DNA of 64,000 nt from CAZAZQ01 sp964489705. GTDB taxonomy: Bacteria > Zixibacteria > MSB-5A5 > GN15 > FEB-12. The notes under the pieces are model-generated. The model searched no databases. It was not told the origin of the DNA and saw nothing but the letters and a program-made list of their open reading frames with translations. The stretch covers positions 62,001 through 126,000 of the forward strand of contig CAZAZQ010000008.1 of assembly GCA_964489705.1 (NCBI GenBank). Reading direction: 5' to 3'. Position numbers and translations under genes: made by a program. Below, piece by piece: positions 61,914 through 64,000 of the stretch. Each line of letters opens with the position of its first letter. The first letter of the stretch is position 1.

Positions 61914-63143
61914 ATGAATCGGAATAACCGGACATACACGAGGATAGTGCTTGTGGCGGTTCTTGCCGTCCTCACGGGAGAATCTCTTGTCCTTTTCTTT
62001 TTCAGAGAAGTGTCGTGGAAACTCCCAGTTGCTGTCCTGCTAGCCACGATCGGTAGTTGGTTTCTGATCGGTTGGCTGGGACAACGCGGAATCGGCACCA
62101 GAGGATTTCTTGCCGTGGCGGCTCTTATCGGAGTCGTGTTCATTCCGGAACTTTTTCTCCGGGCAATCGACTACCGCTGGGGAGCGCATGTCAGTTATGG
62201 AGGTCTGCGACCGGAGGGGAGAGCGTATTTCATACCGGACGATGACTTATTTTGGAAAAATTCCCCCGCTGATCCCGGCATCAACAGCTTGGGGTTTGTG
62301 GGATCTGAAGTCGTTACCCCCAAGCCGTCCGGTGTCTATCGGATTATCGTGTTGGGGGATTCATGTGCCGAAGAAGGGTATCCTCGGCTTTTGGAAAACT
62401 GTTTGAACGCTTCCCATGCTGCCGATGCCACTCGATTTGAATGCGTCATTTTGGCTGTTGCCGGATACAGCAGTTATCAGGGGAAAGTTATCGCGGAGAA
62501 AATAGCTCCTGCCATGCAACCCGATTTAGCCGTCATTTCCTTCGGGTGGAATGATCATTGGCTTGCCTATGGGGCGCAGGACGAGGAGTATGCTCGCCGA
62601 AAGAAAATGAGATTTTTAGCCAATCTGCTGGACAAATTGCGGCTGGTTCAATTCTCCCGGATGATATTGGCTTCCCTTTTTGGTTCTCATGGGAATGATG
62701 TTATTGATAAGGTGCGGGTTTCCCCTGAGCAATACCGTCGGAATTTGCAGACTATCGTCCGCACTCTTCGGGAGAACGGCGCTACCGTCATGCTGATGAC
62801 TGCTCCGACTTCGTTTTACCGCTTGGGAGTGCCGGAAGAGTTGGTCACATTGCGGTTGACGACAAGCAAAGAGGCTGCCATACGCCTGCACCGGCAGTAC
62901 AATGAAATTGTCAGGGAGGTGGCGGCTGATGAAGGGACTCTGTTTTTGGATGTCGAAGCAGAGTTCGACCAGGCTTCGTCAATAGGGCAGCTTTTCTTAG
63001 CCGATGGGATTCATTACAGCCGACTCGGACTCCACGTTATAAGTGACCGTTTGTGCTCGGCGATTTTGGATGCTCTTGCGGGAGAGAAAGCCCTTCGTGG
63101 GGAGACTGCCCTGCAACTCGATGAGACACCCTTAGAATGGTAG
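61914..63143 (+). CDS. Membrane-anchored SGNH/GDSL-type hydrolase
   Basis: About 409 residues from ATG 61914. Three N-terminal membrane helices (residues 10-90) are followed by an SGNH domain: block I VLGDSCAEEGYPR, the GxND block FGWNDHWL, and the C-terminal DGIHYSRLG catalytic Asp-x-x-His. These enzymes deacetylate or acylate polysaccharides (AlgX, DltD-like relatives). The substrate is unknown. Upstream frame to 61830 lacks a Shine-Dalgarno sequence. A weak site also precedes the chosen ATG. Confidence 0.8.
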   Translation: MNRNNRTYTRIVLVAVLAVLTGESLVLFFFREVSWKLPVAVLLATIGSWFLIGWLGQRGIGTRGFLAVAALIGVVFIPELFLRAIDYRWGAHVSYGGLRPEGRAYFIPDDDLFWKNSPADPGINSLGFVGSEVVTPKPSGVYRIIVLGDSCAEEGYPRLLENCLNASHAADATRFECVILAVAGYSSYQGKVIAEKIAPAMQPDLAVISFGWNDHWLAYGAQDEEYARRKKMRFLANLLDKLRLVQFSRMILASLFGSHGNDVIDKVRVSPEQYRRNLQTIVRTLRENGATVMLMTAPTSFYRLGVPEELVTLRLTTSKEAAIRLHRQYNEIVREVAADEGTLFLDVEAEFDQASSIGQLFLADGIHYSRLGLHVISDRLCSAILDALAGEKALRGETALQLDETPLEW

Positions 63144-63298
63144 GCATGGTCTCGAAAAAGATCTGCCGAAAGGTAGTGTCAGGTCTGTGCCAGATCTGCT
63201 CTACTTGGTGTGGGATAAGAAATGTAAAGAGAAGAGTCTGTACATGACCTGCTTTCCCGTATTCCAACAATCTTTTTGTTGTTCCCGGAGATACCATT

Positions 63299-64000
63299 GT
63301 GTACAATCTCATAACGGTGTACGTTGATATGACAAAGAAACACGCCCATACAACCGAGCAATATCTCTCGTGGATAGGACTGTCGCAGTCGGCACTGCGG
63401 CATAACGTTACTTCGCTAGCCCGTCTTGCCGGAAAAAGAAAGATGGCGGTCTCGGTCAAGGCAAATGCGTACGGGCACGGCTTGAACGAGATTGTCTCGC
63501 TTTTGACCGGAATGCCGGAAGTCGAGTATCTTACCGTCCACTCTCTCTCGGAAGCTTGGCGGGCACGGCAGGCGGGGTGGGAGCGCAAAATTATGCTCTT
63601 GGGTCCCATCGCTCAAAGCAATTTGGATGCGGTCTTCGAATTTGACGTGGAACCGATGATTTTTGACCGGCAGACGCTGACGGGCTTGGGGAAACGTACG
63701 GAAAAGTATCACCTCACTTTGAAAACCCACTTGAAACTGGAGACCGGCACCAATCGTCAAGGCATCACCGAAGAGGAGCTCCCGTCTTTTGCCGCGCTTT
63801 ACAAACGGTATACCGGACTGCGGAAACCGTACGGAGCGGCAATGCACTTTGCCAACATTGAAGATACAACCAACCACGAGTACGCCCGTTTCCAGCTTGC
63901 GAATTTCAATCGACTTGTAAAACTGATGAAGAGCCTGGGCATCGCGCCCACCATTCGACATACGGCGTGCTCCGCCGCTTTGATTCTTTTCGAAAAAACC
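63299..64000 (+). CDS. alr: Alanine racemase, N-terminal part (cut by the window edge)
   Basis: The frame is open to the end of the window, so only the first 234 residues are seen. It contains the PLP-lysine motif SVKANAYGHGL, then YLTVHSLSEAWRARQAGW, LKLETGTNRQGI and MHFANIEDT, all typical of the alanine racemase barrel. It makes D-alanine for peptidoglycan. The GTG at 63299 has a GGAG site 8 bases upstream. The ATG at 63329 is an alternative that gives a more usual N-terminus (IGLSQSALRHN follows). Confidence 0.92.
   Translation, partial: MYNLITVYVDMTKKHAHTTEQYLSWIGLSQSALRHNVTSLARLAGKRKMAVSVKANAYGHGLNEIVSLLTGMPEVEYLTVHSLSEAWRARQAGWERKIMLLGPIAQSNLDAVFEFDVEPMIFDRQTLTGLGKRTEKYHLTLKTHLKLETGTNRQGITEEELPSFAALYKRYTGLRKPYGAAMHFANIEDTTNHEYARFQLANFNRLVKLMKSLGIAPTIRHTACSAALILFEKT

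Noticed and set aside
1..64000. CRISPR arrays, insertion sequences, rRNA or tRNA genes
   Set aside because: No regularly spaced repeats, no transposase or terminal inverted repeats, and no tRNA or rRNA signature sequences were seen.

Overview
The window looks like chromosomal DNA (moderate GC, little non-coding space) of an uncultivated, probably anaerobic, diderm bacterium of the FCB/Zixibacteria type. That placement is an inference. It rests on paired EF-hand/dockerin-like repeats at the C-termini of secreted proteins, two GWxTD-domain proteins, a PorV/PorQ-like barrel, DUF1573 proteins, TonB-dependent receptors with carboxypeptidase-like N-terminal domains, a Pal/YbgF pair and a PEP-CTERM protein. 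UGA is an ordinary stop in many genes here, so the standard code applies, with one probable selenocysteine exception.

Layout. 0.3-5.5 kb: a secreted beta-helix protein, a pal-ybgF-hypothetical operon (minus) and a PorV-like protein behind a long leader. 6-11.5 kb: a sugar transferase, an envelope operon (PEGA protein, fibronectin lipoprotein, membrane protein) and an NtrC-type regulator. 11.6-18.6 kb (minus): secreted and unknown proteins, B12-dependent ribonucleotide reductase, and a serine-palmitoyltransferase-like gene followed by a GNAT acyltransferase that may form a ceramide pathway. 18.8-24.1 kb: two tandem DUF1573 genes, the second with an in-frame UGA exactly where its paralogue has Cys; two GWxTD genes; and a small CxxC periplasmic protein. 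24.3-28.4 kb: a TPP riboswitch in front of a TonB-dependent receptor and a sodium:solute symporter, i.e. a thiamin-uptake operon. 28.4-36.9 kb: housekeeping genes (greA, homocysteine methyltransferase, ligA, lspA, TraR/DksA, ileS).

37.2-55.8 kb is the accessory region. Phage head genes (portal, large terminase, maturation protease, cement-like protein, major capsid protein, possible connector, holin-like protein) all run on the plus strand. I see no tail, integrase, replication or lysis-enzyme genes. The set is broken up by host-like surface genes: a TonB receptor, twin lipoproteins, a PEP-CTERM protein and another lipoprotein. Its 3' end includes two proteins with N-terminal export signals. 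It may be a degraded prophage, or a retained head-only or gene-transfer-agent-like element. 55.8-64 kb returns to the chromosome: a C39-like dockerin protein, lipA, an HD-GYP response regulator, a site-2 protease, an SGNH hydrolase and the start of alanine racemase, cut by the window edge.

The observations most worth following are the probable selenoprotein DUF1573 with a SECIS-like hairpin, the head-only phage cassette, the candidate ceramide gene pair, the thiamin uptake operon, and back-to-back promoters that appear to give leaderless mRNAs for ligA and its divergent neighbour.
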